DNA of 64,000 nucleotides, from the NCBI GenBank assembly GCA_014529385.2, contig CM043947.1, positions 124,408,891-124,472,890 of the forward strand. Direction: 5' to 3'. The first letter of the stretch is position 1. Every line of letters starts with the position of its first letter. Under the pieces are notes generated by a model. The model saw only the letters and a program-made list of their open reading frames with translations. It was not told the origin of the DNA and searched no databases. The DNA is from Adiantum capillus-veneris. Taxonomy: Eukaryota; Streptophyta; Polypodiopsida; Polypodiales; Pteridaceae. Position numbers and translations under genes: made by a program. Below, piece after piece: positions 12,701 through 24,322 of the stretch.

Positions 12701-13133
12701 TCAATGCCTCTTTGATGATCTCTTTGGTGATCTGGATCTCCATCACTTCATTATCTATGCCTGCCACTCTGCAAGTTCCATCTTCTTGGATAGTCTCTAT
12801 TAGATGTTGTACCCTCTTGAAATCTATCCCTATTGGTGGTAGTGATACGAAGTTCCACAAGCCGACTTTTTTGAGCCATGACCTTTGCGGTGATCTTTTT
12901 AAGTAATTCTCTGCCTCCTTGGGAATCATCACTGTATCCACTAAGTTTCTTTTGTCATCCACATATGAACCTTGATATATCTGAAAGGACGCTACCTGTT
13001 GCACATCTGCAGGTATCCAGGTGGATGCTGGCTTTAAAGAATTGGGTAGAAGTGCATAGGGTACTGCACCTTCCGTTGCCAGGTTCTTGCCTTTTCTTTT
13101 TCCCGGAGAAGCCTCCATTGATCCTGTCATCAC
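9789..13133 (-). pseudogene. Element A second long reading frame 3' of pol
   Basis: A sense-strand frame of about 1,100 codons between pol and the 3' LTR, broken by frameshifts (near 12620, 12320, 11500) and in-frame stops (11924, 10920, 10308 and one near 10760). The N-terminal third (about 13133-12300) is globular, with WLKKVGLWNFVSLPPIG, ITKEIIKEALKLSD, and RPPRYTTP...FYIDHASYMFEEM...VIYHAIGAAYQLP. Next comes a Lys/Glu-rich stretch, then a long coiled coil (about 11490-10800), an acidic patch (DEYEDDSDEQ) and a C-terminal globular piece (10292-9789). Some plant gypsy elements (Athila and relatives) carry an extra frame here, sometimes called env-like. I see no signal peptide or membrane segment, so I do not call it env. 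The N-terminal part faintly recalls plant-transposon ORF domains (inference only). Confidence 0.6.
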
Positions 13134-15594
13134 AATTATCAGTTAATGCAAAAACATAGTACTACTCTCCTAAATTGATTACCACTTAATCATGCATCTA
13201 GATGAGGCTTCTTAATCCCAAGATTAGTTAAGATAAAATGTTAGCAGATAGACAAGCTCTTCCATTGTGCGACTTTGGCGGCTTCAAATTGATGTTGTTG
13301 GTGAAGGAGAACAAGTCCAAATGCCTTGAAATTTTGTGTGGTGTATGCTCTCATGGCATGAAAGGCCACTCCATAAGCCAAAGCTCAAAATCTGTCCATT
13401 TGCTACTTTTTCTCAGTCTATCGCGATAGACTAGCATTTTTTTTTATCTGGGTCCTTTTTTGCAGTTGTGACTCCACCAATTGGTTTCCCATACCTTGCA
13501 CATGATCTGACCCCATTTCTACCTCAAATGAATGTCAAGTGACCCCTTTTTGGATCAAGTCCCATTTTTCCAGATTCCTTTCAAGGAGATGTTGGTCTAT
13601 CGCCTTCATTTTGTGTTGTTTTGGGCTCAAACTTAGTGGGTGGTCATCTTGCATCATGTTGAAGAAAACTGCTAATTCAAATTTTTGATAAGATGGTCCA
13701 GTATCCCTCTGCTTGGTCTATCGCGATAGACTGGGACTTAGTGCCAGTTTGTCATTTTTTGGCTTTGTGACCATCTGTCTGCCTTCTCCCAGTTGATGCA
13801 AGGTTTCTTGACCCCTCACATGTAAATTTTAACTGTCTGCCCTTGAGATGTCCTGTTCTGACTCTGAGTTGTCTGCATGTCTTTCTCAGCTTGCCATATG
13901 AGTCCATCTTGGCACCAAATTTGGTGTACTGCCTTCATTTGCTTCCCCAAGTCTAGCTTGTAAAAATTTGAAAAGTCTTTCCCCCCAATAATTGTTGTAG
14001 CAAGTCTATCACGATAGACTGAGTTTTTGGCCAAAAAAGATTTTTCTTGCACTTTGAATTGATATTGGTGGTTAGCATTCCTTGTTAGCACCCCTCATGA
14101 AGCCAAAGTCAAAGTTTCCCTTGTCTAAGTGTACGTTCAAGTCTATCGCGATAGACTGGGCACTTTGTTTTTTTTACCAGTTTTTTATATGTTAGTTGAC
14201 AATCATGGTTTTAATAGGCCCTCCTAGACACACACATCAAGTTTTAATCAATGTAGCAGAATGTACTCCCTGTTTGCAGCACTTAGCTAGTCCTGAAGTC
14301 GAAGTAGACCACTTAGGTGATGGTCGCGGTTCCTTTTGGTCTTTGTCTGATTTCGGCTGTCTTTTACTTCCTTTTGACCTTCCATCCAAGCAGTCAGTTG
14401 TTGTTTTGGTGTTCGAAACACCAAGAACGACCATTTGGACGTCTTTCTGGCCTGTTGCCGGCATTTTCCCTAGTGGAATAACTTTTTTCCTGAGTGGACA
14501 CATTCCATCTCGTAGTTGACCTCCTTTGGATGTTCCTTGTTGAATTTGGTGTAATTTTGTCACTTGGTTGGCCCGTTAGAGTATCGTGACGCTTTGTGCG
14601 GTTTTCGTCAGATAGGGACTTTAGGCTCCGTTTTGACGAACGTTTTCATAGTCTAACCCTTCAGTCGGTTTGTCGAGGTTATTGGCTTGCTGTCTATGAA
14701 TTTTGGCTCATTTCCGATCACCTTGGTTTTGTTGCCCTTTTGCAGGTCCTGCTAAATTAGGGTTTTCTGAGCGGCTTCCTTCACGCTTTCTGAGGTCATA
14801 GGCTCGATCCCTAAGCTATAATAATTGTGCCTTTCACTTTTGGTCCCATTTGGTGGCCTCTAGGTCTCCCTAACAACCATTCTCCCATATGTGTGCAAAG
14901 GTTGTGATTGTGATGCCGGCGAGGTTTTGCGACTAACTGAAGTAAACAACACTTAGAGTCAGTGTTAATGAGCATACCTCTCATATCTGATGTCGATCTG
15001 GTGACCGTGCGTGATGGATGAGCTCCTGGAAGTCTCAACTGCTGTAGGGAGCTCTCTCTCTCTCACTACGGAAAATGACTCAAATGAGGGATTTCTAATA
15101 ATCGAGACTCCGACACCAAATTTTCCCATCTTTTACCTGTGGCCATAACTTTTTGCGAGATGCGGTTTAGGCTCAAAAATTTCCTGATTTGGATTTCGGT
15201 TGCTTCAGTTTTACCACTTTTGCAGATTTCTCGAGTTGGAGGTCCCTTCATCACGGTGGTCATTTTGCCCTGTCACCTTTGCAGTCCTTATTTTTTATGT
15301 GTCTTCTTTACCTTGCTCTAATCATGCATCTCTTCTTTTGTGTTTCCATATGGATTACGGATTTTTTTCTATGATTACGGTTAAAATAAAGCAAATAAAT
15401 CCCAAAATAACCCGAAAATAGCAATTCTAGCCTAGAAAAATACCAATGAAAAGCAAAACACTTTGTAGCTCACTTTTCTCTTGTCTATGTACAATCTCGC
15501 TCATTATCGTCAACCTTGGCCTATTTTTTGCTGTTTTTAGATAGTTTTTGGCCAGATTTGACTCTCTTTATAGTCTATACACATCCCTAGGGGC
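13134..15594 (-). other. Element A spacer between pol and second frame
   Basis: About 2.5 kb with no convincing coding sequence. It holds four copies of the palindrome GTCTATCGCGATAGAC or a one-base variant (13416-13431, 13716-13731, 14004-14019, 14141-14156). The short open frames on both strands here (such as 14237-14563 minus) show no family resemblance. A separate promoter or splice acceptor for the second frame might lie here, but I cannot point to one. Confidence 0.5.
13416..14156. repeat. Four GTCTATCGCGATAGAC palindromes in the spacer
   Basis: Perfect 16-bp palindromes at 13416-13431, 13716-13731 and 14141-14156, and a one-mismatch copy (TCACGA centre) at 14004-14019. Start-to-start spacings are 300, 288 and 137 bp. 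The same 16-mer occurs three times in the leader of this element. Confidence 0.9.
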
Positions 15595-16170
15595 TCATGA
15601 ATGATGATTTGGTCCCCAATTATGATTAATTACGAGGGAATATTCTTTTTTTTTCTTTGCAAGTAGTAGTTGTAACTCTGCCGCTCGTTGTTTGATTGTT
15701 TTCCACTGCTTTTGAATTGGCGTATGTGGTTCCTTTGAAGTCGATATTGTCGTATCTGGTGGAACATTCTTTCTTTCTACCTTGATGACTTGTGTCTGAT
15801 ACATCCTTGTAGTTTTTGTTGTGGATTCTGTTTGTTTCCTCGTGCTGTTTGCATGATGTTGCTTGACCTTGACAGTTGTAGATAGCTGCACGATTGTCAT
15901 CTTTGTCCGCCCTTCTTGTGTTGTTAGCTAGTTTTGAATTGGCAATTTTGGCCGCCATACCAATATAGTCCGTTGCGTATTTGATAGATTGACTATGTTT
16001 CTTTGAAGTTGGGCTTGTTTTCGGTGTTTTGTCTGTTCTTATGACTCTTTTTTTATAGGAATTAGGCTGTCGTGCCTTATCCAAACTTTGTATTTCCGCT
16101 TTTGATGTAATTGTGCCTCAGTCAGCTCTGTACGCCGTACCCAAACTTGCCTGGTTCCCTGGATGGTTGC
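15595..16170 (-). pseudogene. Element A basic C-terminal tail of pol
   Basis: Downstream of the second protease-like domain the sense frame continues, with stops, as a strongly basic Lys/Arg/Gln/Thr-rich tail. It contains three spaced aromatic-basic motifs, VWVRR, VWIRH and VWRPK (about 16165-15945), and later RMYQTQVIKVERKNVPP and a Lys run before the end near 15600. It was probably part of the pol polyprotein. A nucleic-acid-binding role is a guess from charge alone. A competing open frame of 152 codons on the same strand (15626-16084) is compositionally odd, and I treat it as a shadow. Confidence 0.4.
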
Positions 16171-16289
16171 TGATTTTTTATAAGACGTTGCTAGACTTGT
16201 AAACTTTGTTTGTTGTTGGGTAGATTTTTGCGGTTGTATTAACTTTTATTTCCTCCTTGATATGAATTGGTTATATGATAAGAAGGGTT

Positions 16290-17711
16290 CTGAGAAGTTT
16301 TCCTTTCTGAACAGTGCCTCATTCATATACAAATCAATGAATACCCTGTTAGCTTTCATCCATGACACTACGCTAAGATACACGGAGTTGCTGACCTACT
16401 TGGTGGCAGTACTTGGAATTTTGTAGTGTACGGGTGTGCCTGCACTGTGATTGGTATTATAATAGACCACAACGTGGTCACCTCATCACCCGATGCTACT
16501 TTCAATCTGTGTGTCTCTGGGATTGTCTTTATTGGTCCAAGTTTCTGAAAGAGCTCAAAGCTGATGACACTCATTTTTGCCCCAGTGTCAAGTAATGCAT
16601 AGATTTCAACTTGTTTTGTGCCTGCATAAGCTTTTATGTAAGGACTACACCATGTATCTTCCAAGTCGTCGATGATGCTATCGTCCTGAGCCCTAGGGTC
16701 TGTCATGGTCTTTTCTAATTCGTCGCTTTGTATATCCGCTTCGATTGTTTGGGATGTTGAAAGAGGATATTTGTCAGTCATCATTGGGGTAACCATGTTT
16801 ATTGTCCTGAGAAACTGCTTTCGTTTAGCAATCCATTCCTTTGCTTCTTGTTGTGCCTGGTCCTGAATTCTTTGTTGTTCCTGTCTATAGGTTTTTCCAT
16901 AATGCAGTTGAAACAACATTTTCGGTGTTAAAGGTAGATGATATTTTTTTAAACGACACCCACTAATCCAGTTCGGCATTTCTTTTCCATCTAGTGTCGA
17001 CAGTTTTACTGCTCCGCTGGACGATATTTCTTGGATCAAATAAGGCCCCATGCCCCTTTTCTTTAGCTTTTTGGCATGCTGTTTAAGGATGTATACTAAG
17101 ACATAGTCCCCCGTTTTAAAGTCCTTGTTCTTGACATGTTTGTCAAAAAACTCTTTCTGTTGTCTTTTTTTTGCATAGATGGCCACTACAGCATTGAGTC
17201 GTAACTCATCTAATTTTTCAAGATCCTCTAACCATTCTGAAAGTTCATGCCCCGTCCAGTCCAATTGTTTTGCTACCCTTAGTGTGTGGATTAAAAAGTC
17301 AATTGACAATATTGCATTTAACCCATATACCATATTAAATGGTGTAGCATTGAGTGTTGTTTTATATACAACTCGGTAGGCCCACAATGCCGAATAGAGC
17401 ATGTGATCCCAATCTGTTCTTGTTTCACTAACCAGTTTCGTAAGAACCGTGCACAATATTTTGTCGGTCGCTTCCGCTTGGCCATTGGCTTGTGGATGAT
17501 AGGGTGCAGATTTGCGATGAATTACCATAAAATCATTGAAGAGATGTTGGATAACTTCATTTACAAAGTGTGTCCCTCTATCACTCACCAGTTCGATTGG
17601 AAGGCCATAACATGTAAACACATATTCATATAAGAATTGTGCCGTGGTTCTAGCATCTGCTTTCGTTGTGGCTTTTGCTTCCACCCATTTGGTCATGTAG
17701 TCCGTGGCCAC
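16290..17711 (-). pseudogene. Element A integrase core plus second retropepsin-like domain
   Basis: Residues 1-150 of the 447-codon open piece (16368-17711) are the rve integrase core: ATDYMTKWVEAK, ELVSDRGTHF and HPQANGQAEAT hold the three acidic D, D, E positions. A C-terminal basic domain follows (GDYVLVYILKQHAKKL...GPYLIQEI). Unusually, a second aspartic-protease-like domain comes next near residues 360-447: YALLDTGAKMSVIS, a flap-like stretch, then CILA; after a frameshift near 16368 the chain runs on as VSWMKANRVFIDL, resembling the end of a retropepsin fold. The integrase piece is cut off from RNaseH by a TAA at 17727-17729. Integrase normally inserts the cDNA; why a protease should lie behind it is unknown. 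Confidence 0.8.
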
Positions 17712-17726
17712 TATGATATATTGTGC

Positions 17727-19160
17727 TTATGAACGATACGCTGGTGGAGTGATAGGACCAACAAAGTCCAATCCCCATTTGGCGAATGCTCGAGCACTCA
17801 TCATTGGTCTTAAAGGCATTTCATCTCTTTTAACTGGTACCTTAGTGCGTTGACATTCATCACACCTTTTCACAAATTCTGCTGCATCTTGAATCATGGT
17901 CGGCCACCATATACCCGCAACCATAATGATTTTTACGGTTCTCTCTACTGAAAAATGACCACCTTCTATGCCTGCATGAGCCTGTTCCAATAATGGAAAG
18001 TAGTCATTTTCATGAGGAACTAACCTCAGTTGGTCATCAGTTCCTCTTTTGTACAATTGGTCACTAATGAGGGTATACCTATTCGCTTTGATTTGTAAAG
18101 CCTTTTGTCTGGCTTTAGACCAATCTCCTGGAAGCTCCTTATTAGTCAAATAATCCACAATAGCATGAGTCCATGCGGGTGCTACTGTTACTTGGTATAA
18201 TGTGGCATAATCCACAGTGGTATTGGATGTGCAAAAGTCGCATTTCTTGATGTAATTTGCTACATCGCCTGCCATTCTTGGCCAATACACTCCAACTCTT
18301 CTTAATTGTTCATACATCATTTGATTTCCTCTATGGAATCCCCCTATTTGTGTGTGGGCCTCCTCTAGATACGCTTTGTACTCCTTTGGGCCTATACACA
18401 ACCTTAGAATCCCATCGTTTCCATGATGGTACATTCTTCCCGCAAGCATTGTGTAATTTCGTGCTTGTCTAATGTCTTCTACCGTGTGTTTGTCGTCAAG
18501 ATTCATTCCATATGTCAGCAACGGAATCATTTGCTCTGACCATTTGGGTACCATCTCTATATTAAACATGTATGCGTCTGGGAGATCATCATCTACTCTG
18601 GTAGCTTTTTCACCATGTAGTAATCGAGAAAGGTGGTCTGCTCTTTGATGAGTTTTTCCTTTCTTAACTACTACCGTAAAATCAAACTCCAGCAACACAA
18701 TGAACCATCTTACAATTCGTTCCGTGTTGCAAGGTTTGTTTACTAAGTACAAGAGTGCCTGATGATCCACAAAGAATGTGAATTTGTTCGCGAGTAAGTA
18801 ATGCCGAAATTTCTTTACAGCATATATCATACCCAATCCTTCTCTTTCAATGGTAGTATAATTCTTTTCTGCACTGTTGAGTTGTCTACTAGCATAACTG
18901 ATTGGAAAATCCGTCTTTCCCTCATCTCGTTGTGCTAATATACAGCCTATTGCAAATGCCGAAGCATGTACATGTACATGGAAGATCTTTGACCAATCTG
19001 GTGCTTTTAGAATTGGTGCAGATACCAGTGCATCTTTTAGTTTATGGAATGACTCCTCACATTCATTTGTCCAAATGAAGAGTGTGATTAGACTATACAA
19101 GGGTTTTGCGATTACCGCGTACATGTAGATAAAACGTCGGAAGTATCCACAATGTCCCAT
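17727..19160 (-). pseudogene. Element A RNaseH and two H2C2 zinc modules
   Basis: The piece starts at the RT-RNaseH connection (GHCGYFRRFI). The RNaseH domain spans about residues 45-160. It keeps the Glu (TIEREGLGM) and a later Asp (FFVDHQALL), but the first catalytic Asp is His (FHVHVHAS, codon 18966-18968), so it would not cleave RNA. Two integrase-type H2C2 zinc modules follow: HTQIGGFHRG...YIKKCDFC (about residues 265-310) and HAGIEGGHFS...FVKRCDECQR (about residues 395-440). Most gypsy pols have one. The piece ends with the integrase start (WGLDFVGPITPP) and a TAA stop at 17727. Confidence 0.85.
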
Positions 19161-19175
19161 AAATGATTGTACCTC

Positions 19176-22100
19176 TCATACAGTGTTTGGTCTTGGAAAT
19201 TCTATGATCACCTTTACCTTGTCTTCATCAGTGGTAATTCCATTAGCCGACACTATGTGGCCTAAGATTTTACCTTGTCGTACCATGAATACGAATTTTT
19301 CTGGGCTGAGGCAAATCTTATACGTTCTGCATTTTTCGAATACCTTTCTCAGATGATCTATATGGTCTTCTCTCAATAGAGAATAGACACACAAGTCGCC
19401 CATGTAAATATCCAAGAATTTTTGCAAGTATTCTTTAAAAGCGTGTGTCATTAATCTCTGAAATGTGGCTGGAGCATTGGTCAAGCCAAATGGCATTACC
19501 CTAAACGCATATATGCTTCTGTTGCAAATGCTGTTTTGTATTGATCTTCTAGTTTGACCCCCAATTGGTTATAACCAGAGAATCCGTTCATAAAGCTATA
19601 GGCTTGCTTGCCCGCCACTCGTTCCAGGACGTGTTCAGTGATAGGAAGAGGGTAGTTGTCTCTTATTGTTTCTGCGTTTACCTTCTTGAGATTCACACAC
19701 ACTCGTAATTTCCCATTTTTCTTGGGTACCGCCACTATCGGGGACACCCAGTCTGTGTGTTCTATCTCATAAATAAATTCAGCCTCCATAAGTTTGTCTA
19801 TCTTCTCTTTTATCCTTTTGGCGAATGTCTCATTATACGTGTAGGGACGTTGCTTGCTTGGCTTTGCATGAGACTTCAGAGGGATTGAATGTTCACAAAT
19901 GTTAGGATCCACTCCCTTCAAATCTTTGAACGACCATGCAAATACATCTCGAAATTCCTTAAGTGTTTTGATCAGTAAGTCCTCTTCTTCTCGACCTAGA
20001 TCTCTGGCAATGTAAGCAGGTCGAGGATTTTCTCTTGCCTCTGCTAAGTCTATTTTCTTGGCGTTCTCTGGCACATCGTAGGACTCGTTTGATTTAGGCT
20101 CCCTCATTGGTTGCTGAACCACCAATCTTCTTTCCTGAATGGTGTACTTACAATAGTGAGGAGGTACATCTATCTTTTTACTCCCATCACTAGCGTTCGT
20201 TCCATCGCTACTTTCCATTTCAGTCGTCCATACATTTTTAATTTTTTGTTTCAACTCATTGTATCTCGTTTTCCATTCAATTTTTGTCATAATTGGACTA
20301 CCACAGACATTCAGTTTTTCTGTTGCAACTCTTTTTTTTGGTTTGTTGGTTTTCTTAGGTTTCAACAGTCTGGACTTAAATCCTGAGTCTTCAGCAACCT
20401 TAAGAAATCTTCCTGACACTTTATCCTTAGCACAATCAACAGCATGAATGTTCATAAGGAAATGTGTCTTACCCTTCAACTCTGGCATGGGTCTCAACCT
20501 GGTTGGTGTACTGATGTGGTGTCGTTTACTCTTGTATCTTTTTTGGCGTCTCTCACTTTGGTTTGGGAAATTGTAGAAGAAGTCATTGTCTTGATCTTGA
20601 TTTTCGTCTCCCTCTGTATTTTCTGACTTCTCGTCATCCGCGTTATCCTTGTTTTCACTTTGATTAGAAGAATCATAAAATTCTTCTCCTTCCTGCTTGA
20701 TTTCTATAGTGGGGATGTCCACATAGCCCACTATCTTAATCTCAAGTTTTGTTTCTGTTTTATGGATCCTCATATTCTCAGTATCTACCTCGTCCTCGTC
20801 CTCCTCCACAATTCCGCTCAACATGTAGTATGGTATGATATCGTAGCCATTCTCATCACAAAATTTGGTGGGAGTGACTTCATTGACGCATACATCCAAT
20901 GTAGCCAAAATTTGAGACCATTCTAGGGGTTTGAGATTCTCTTCAAGAAAAGGTTCTCGTATATAGGCATCGTCTTCCAAGACCCTCTCTAGTGTCCTTT
21001 CATCGTGGTCAAATTCACTACATTGAGATGCTCCACACATCCATATCTCTTTTTTCTTACAAAGCCATGCTGGGACTTCTGATCCACTAATGGTGGCTAA
21101 GTCAAATTCTTCCACAGGGGTTCTCCTGAAATCATGGTAGCTATGATTTTTCATGTTTATGTGTGTAGTAGTTTCAGCATGTCTTAGATACAAATAATCA
21201 TACCCCCAGTCCTGCACCATTTTGAGTTGCCTCATAAACGGCCTACCAAGGATAATTTCATAGTTGTTCTTTTTGCCGAAATCTACTATGGCAAATGTAT
21301 GTTCGTACTCTATGCCACAGGAAGATACCACAATTGCCTCAAGCAATCCTATAGGCCTTTCTATGTGCCCATCCGCCAGTTGCAATTTCATTCTAGTTGT
21401 TCGTATTGCTGGTTTTCCCCATTTTTCCCATAGCAATTTGGTCGCAATGGCAATGCCAGCTCCCCTATCAAGTATTGCCTTAGTCTCTATGCCATTATAC
21501 TCAGCTGGTAGGGTCGTGTTGTTGTCTTCACCCTCACAATACTCTCCTACCTTGTTGAGTGGCACTGGTCTAGTGTTGACTTTCTCCAGTTCTGTGTCAT
21601 TAAGCTCGGTTTCGAAGAACTTAAGAGGCGTCCTTATGCCAAAATTTTCAAGACATTTTCCCACTTCCGTCCACATGCTTGGCCTAATTTTAAAAAATTC
21701 TGCCAATGTGATTGTACACTTGACCGGAGTGGTCAACAAGTCTGTCAGGATTTTAGTGTCCAATTGATTCGAACCGCCTATTCTCTGACAAGGTACTCTT
21801 CGAATTTTTGACCTTGCCTCATAGTCCCCCATATATGATGGCAAAGTTCTGAGAGATTGTGGTCTGCTATCTTCGGATGCAACTGAACCATTATCCCCTT
21901 GAAATGATTTAACATCCAAATCCCATGGAGTCTTATTCAAGTTCAGCTCCGAGAAAGGCGCTGACTCGACTGTTTCTGTCTCATATTTATCTTGAGCTTT
22001 TCGCACCGTTTCCCATAGCTCTTCAGGCCAGTTTTCTTCCACAATAGGGGCATATGGTGGAAAATCTTTCAGTGATTCATCAGTGCTATTAGGTACGTCT

Positions 22101-22219
22101 TTTGCATCCTCTACATCCGGCAAGGATTTAATGTTTTCTATCTTGTTGGGTATCCTTTGTTTGATTTTGTGAGGTGTTTCATTGTTTGTTGGTTTGATTA
22201 CTCTATCTCCTGCTTCCAT
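19176..22219 (-). pseudogene. Element A protease and reverse transcriptase
   Basis: The 907-codon piece (19496-22219) holds the first protease near residues 240-330, with LDRGAG at the active site (D-S/T-G expected; Arg codon 21464-21466) and IILGRPF at residues 320-326. A long acidic linker follows, then RT from about residue 790 (RPYTYNETF, EHTDWVSPIVAVPKKNGKLR, DNYPLPI, FSGYNQ). A frameshift near 19515, where the family has a short WG-type segment, moves the frame to 19176-19496 (MPFGLTNAPATFQRLM). The RT active site there is YMGD instead of YMDD (Gly codon 19398-19400), and a TGA at 19176-19178 replaces the Arg codon expected in VREVQSF. Protease would process the polyprotein and RT would copy the RNA; both are inactive. 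Confidence 0.9.
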
Positions 22220-22250
22220 AGGTGGAGGCTCCAGTAAATCTTGTGCAGTT

Positions 22251-24196
22251 TCAATCAGTTTGTTTGCACATCTCTAGTCTCTGTTTTTCTATCTCTGGAT
22301 ATGGATATGTCATCCACCTTTGCTCTAGGGTCTGTCTGTTCTTCAATCTTGCTTCATATGCTTGCAAGATTGCATCTAAGGGTTCATTGATCTTATCTAC
22401 CAATACCGACCCTCCTGAGCTTGCACTCTTTGGTCCCTCTGCTGATTTTAGAGAGTCGGACTCTCTTTGTTGTTTAAGTTGCTCTCGAGCTATCGTTAGC
22501 TCAGCTTCTACATCTTTTTGTTTTCGCTCACGTCTAGCTTTCATTTTCGCTCTTCGTTCTTACCAAGGATTATCACGACTGATGCTAGACTTGTCGGTCT
22601 TGATTTCTTCTTGATTTTCATCATTACTCTTGGGCTGATGGTCATTTTTCCTTGCTTGGGCTCTCGTCAAGACCTTAACAGGAATCGGAGTTTCGTTTTC
22701 TGACCCTCCACTAGACGGTAGCGCTCCCAACATATTCAAGGTAGTTTTTGCTCCTTTGCTCGAGTTTTTAGGGAAATCAAGGATCAAGTGAGTAATTTCA
22801 CACTCCGTGCAATATGCGTTGACCCTAATGATTTCGTCATGAGGGCAGTCCCTCAGCCAATGGTCTCCTCCACACTTGTAGCATGGTCCTTTAGGCTGTT
22901 GAGGTGCTCCTAGGGCTCCTCTTTGTTGGTGTGCAATTCTTTGCCCGTCGTGCCTCTGTTGGCTATGAACAATTGTGTTCTTTCATCCAGGCTATATCGT
23001 CCTTCTCCCGCTGCCTGTGCAACAGTTGGTGGTCGTGTATTTCCTATCATGCTCCATGGTTCTAGTGTAGAGGATTCGTCCGGTGGATAATAGACAGAGT
23101 TTGCTGCATATCCATTGGGCTCGTCGTAGTATGCATGCATAGGTACCAAAGCCTTCTCGTCCGACTCAATTACTGTGGGTGTGTATCTTATGACGACTAG
23201 TCGTAATCCTGGTAGAGGTGGTTGTTGTCCCAACACTGGTTGTGGTCTTTCTACGCCTACAGGTCCTGGTAGGTTTCTTGTTTGATATCTAGGCATCGGT
23301 GGGACTTGAGGAGATGTCGCCTGAGCTTGCGGAGCATATGGTCGTTCTCTCACATATCCCTTGTTATAATAACACTCCTCCGTCCCATGGTTTGTCCATT
23401 TTTTTTCAATCGCACACCATTTTGGTTGTTTAGCTTGTGGTTTGGAATACAAGTTAATCTTTTTAAGCACTTCCTCTACAAGCTGCTCTTGGCTTACCGC
23501 TACTTTCCCCTTCACTGTTGTCTTAGCAGACTTGCCTCCGCTTTGTTGTGAGGAAGAATCATCGTCAAGATCCTTGAACTCACCCTCTTTGTAGACCGCA
23601 CAATTGTCCACAAGGTATAGATCTTCCTTGGTTAAATCATTCAACGTAGTGCTCCTTTTCATATGTAAGTCCTTTTGAAGATCTGCATTCCTTAGTCCTT
23701 GGATAAATATAAGCATAAGTCTGGACTGAGTTGGCAGTTCTTCCACGGGACAGAACTTAACATATCTTTTTAATCGGAGGGCGGCCTTTCGCACGGACTC
23801 TCCATCTTTCTGTTTGAATTTATGGATTTGCGAGACTGTATTATGAGCTATCCCCCTTTGTGAGAATTCCTCGATAAACTCGTCAAACACTTCCTCCATA
23901 GACTCAAAGTCTCTTCGCTCCACCGAGTCAAACCATGTAGCCGCATCATCCTCTAAGGTTAAACCGAATCCTGCAAATTGGGTAGGAAAGTCTAGCACCT
24001 CTTTAGCTCTAATTACACGCACAAAGGCTGCTACATGATCTCTTGGATCCCTGCTTCCCGTATATTTCTTGTTTACCCATTTTTGCACTTGAGAAGGTCT
24101 AATTCTACGATGGTCTCCAAATTTCATCATGGAATCTCCCCATCCTAGTCGATATACCTCCTCTGGTCTCCTGTAGTGGCCAAGTTCCTCTCCCAA
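22251..24196 (-). pseudogene. Element A gag core and zinc knuckle
   Basis: The 428-codon piece (22910-24196) carries the retrotransposon Gag core, about residues 35-190: SRDPRDHVAAFVRVIRAKE, GFGLTLEDDAATWFDS, FSQRGIAHNTVSQIHKFKQK, LYLVDNC. A Pro/Gln-rich linker follows. After a frameshift near 22905 the knuckle CYKCGGDHWLRDC and a second partial one (YCTECEITHLI) appear, then a charged, probably coiled-coil segment (22251-22544) joining the protease region. Both knuckles use CX2CX3HX4C, one residue shorter than the classic CX2CX4HX4C. Gag would package the RNA. The same layout occurs in elements B and C. Confidence 0.85.
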
Positions 24197-24322
24197 TGGT
24201 GCTCCTAATCCATAATTTCTAGCAGTTATCGTGAGAGATGGTTCATCTCTCCGAACTCATTCTCGGGGTGTTTTTCCAAGCTCAGTTGACCCCTGAGTCT
24301 TTGGCTTACTCTCTCCTTGATA

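Noticed and set aside
9789-13133. Envelope gene (env) in element A
   Set aside because: No signal peptide, membrane segment or cleavage motif seen; only the position matches.
15626-16084. 152-codon minus-strand frame as a gene
   Set aside because: Asn/Lys/Thr/Gln-rich shadow; an overlapping frame continues the pol tail with spaced VW-basic motifs.
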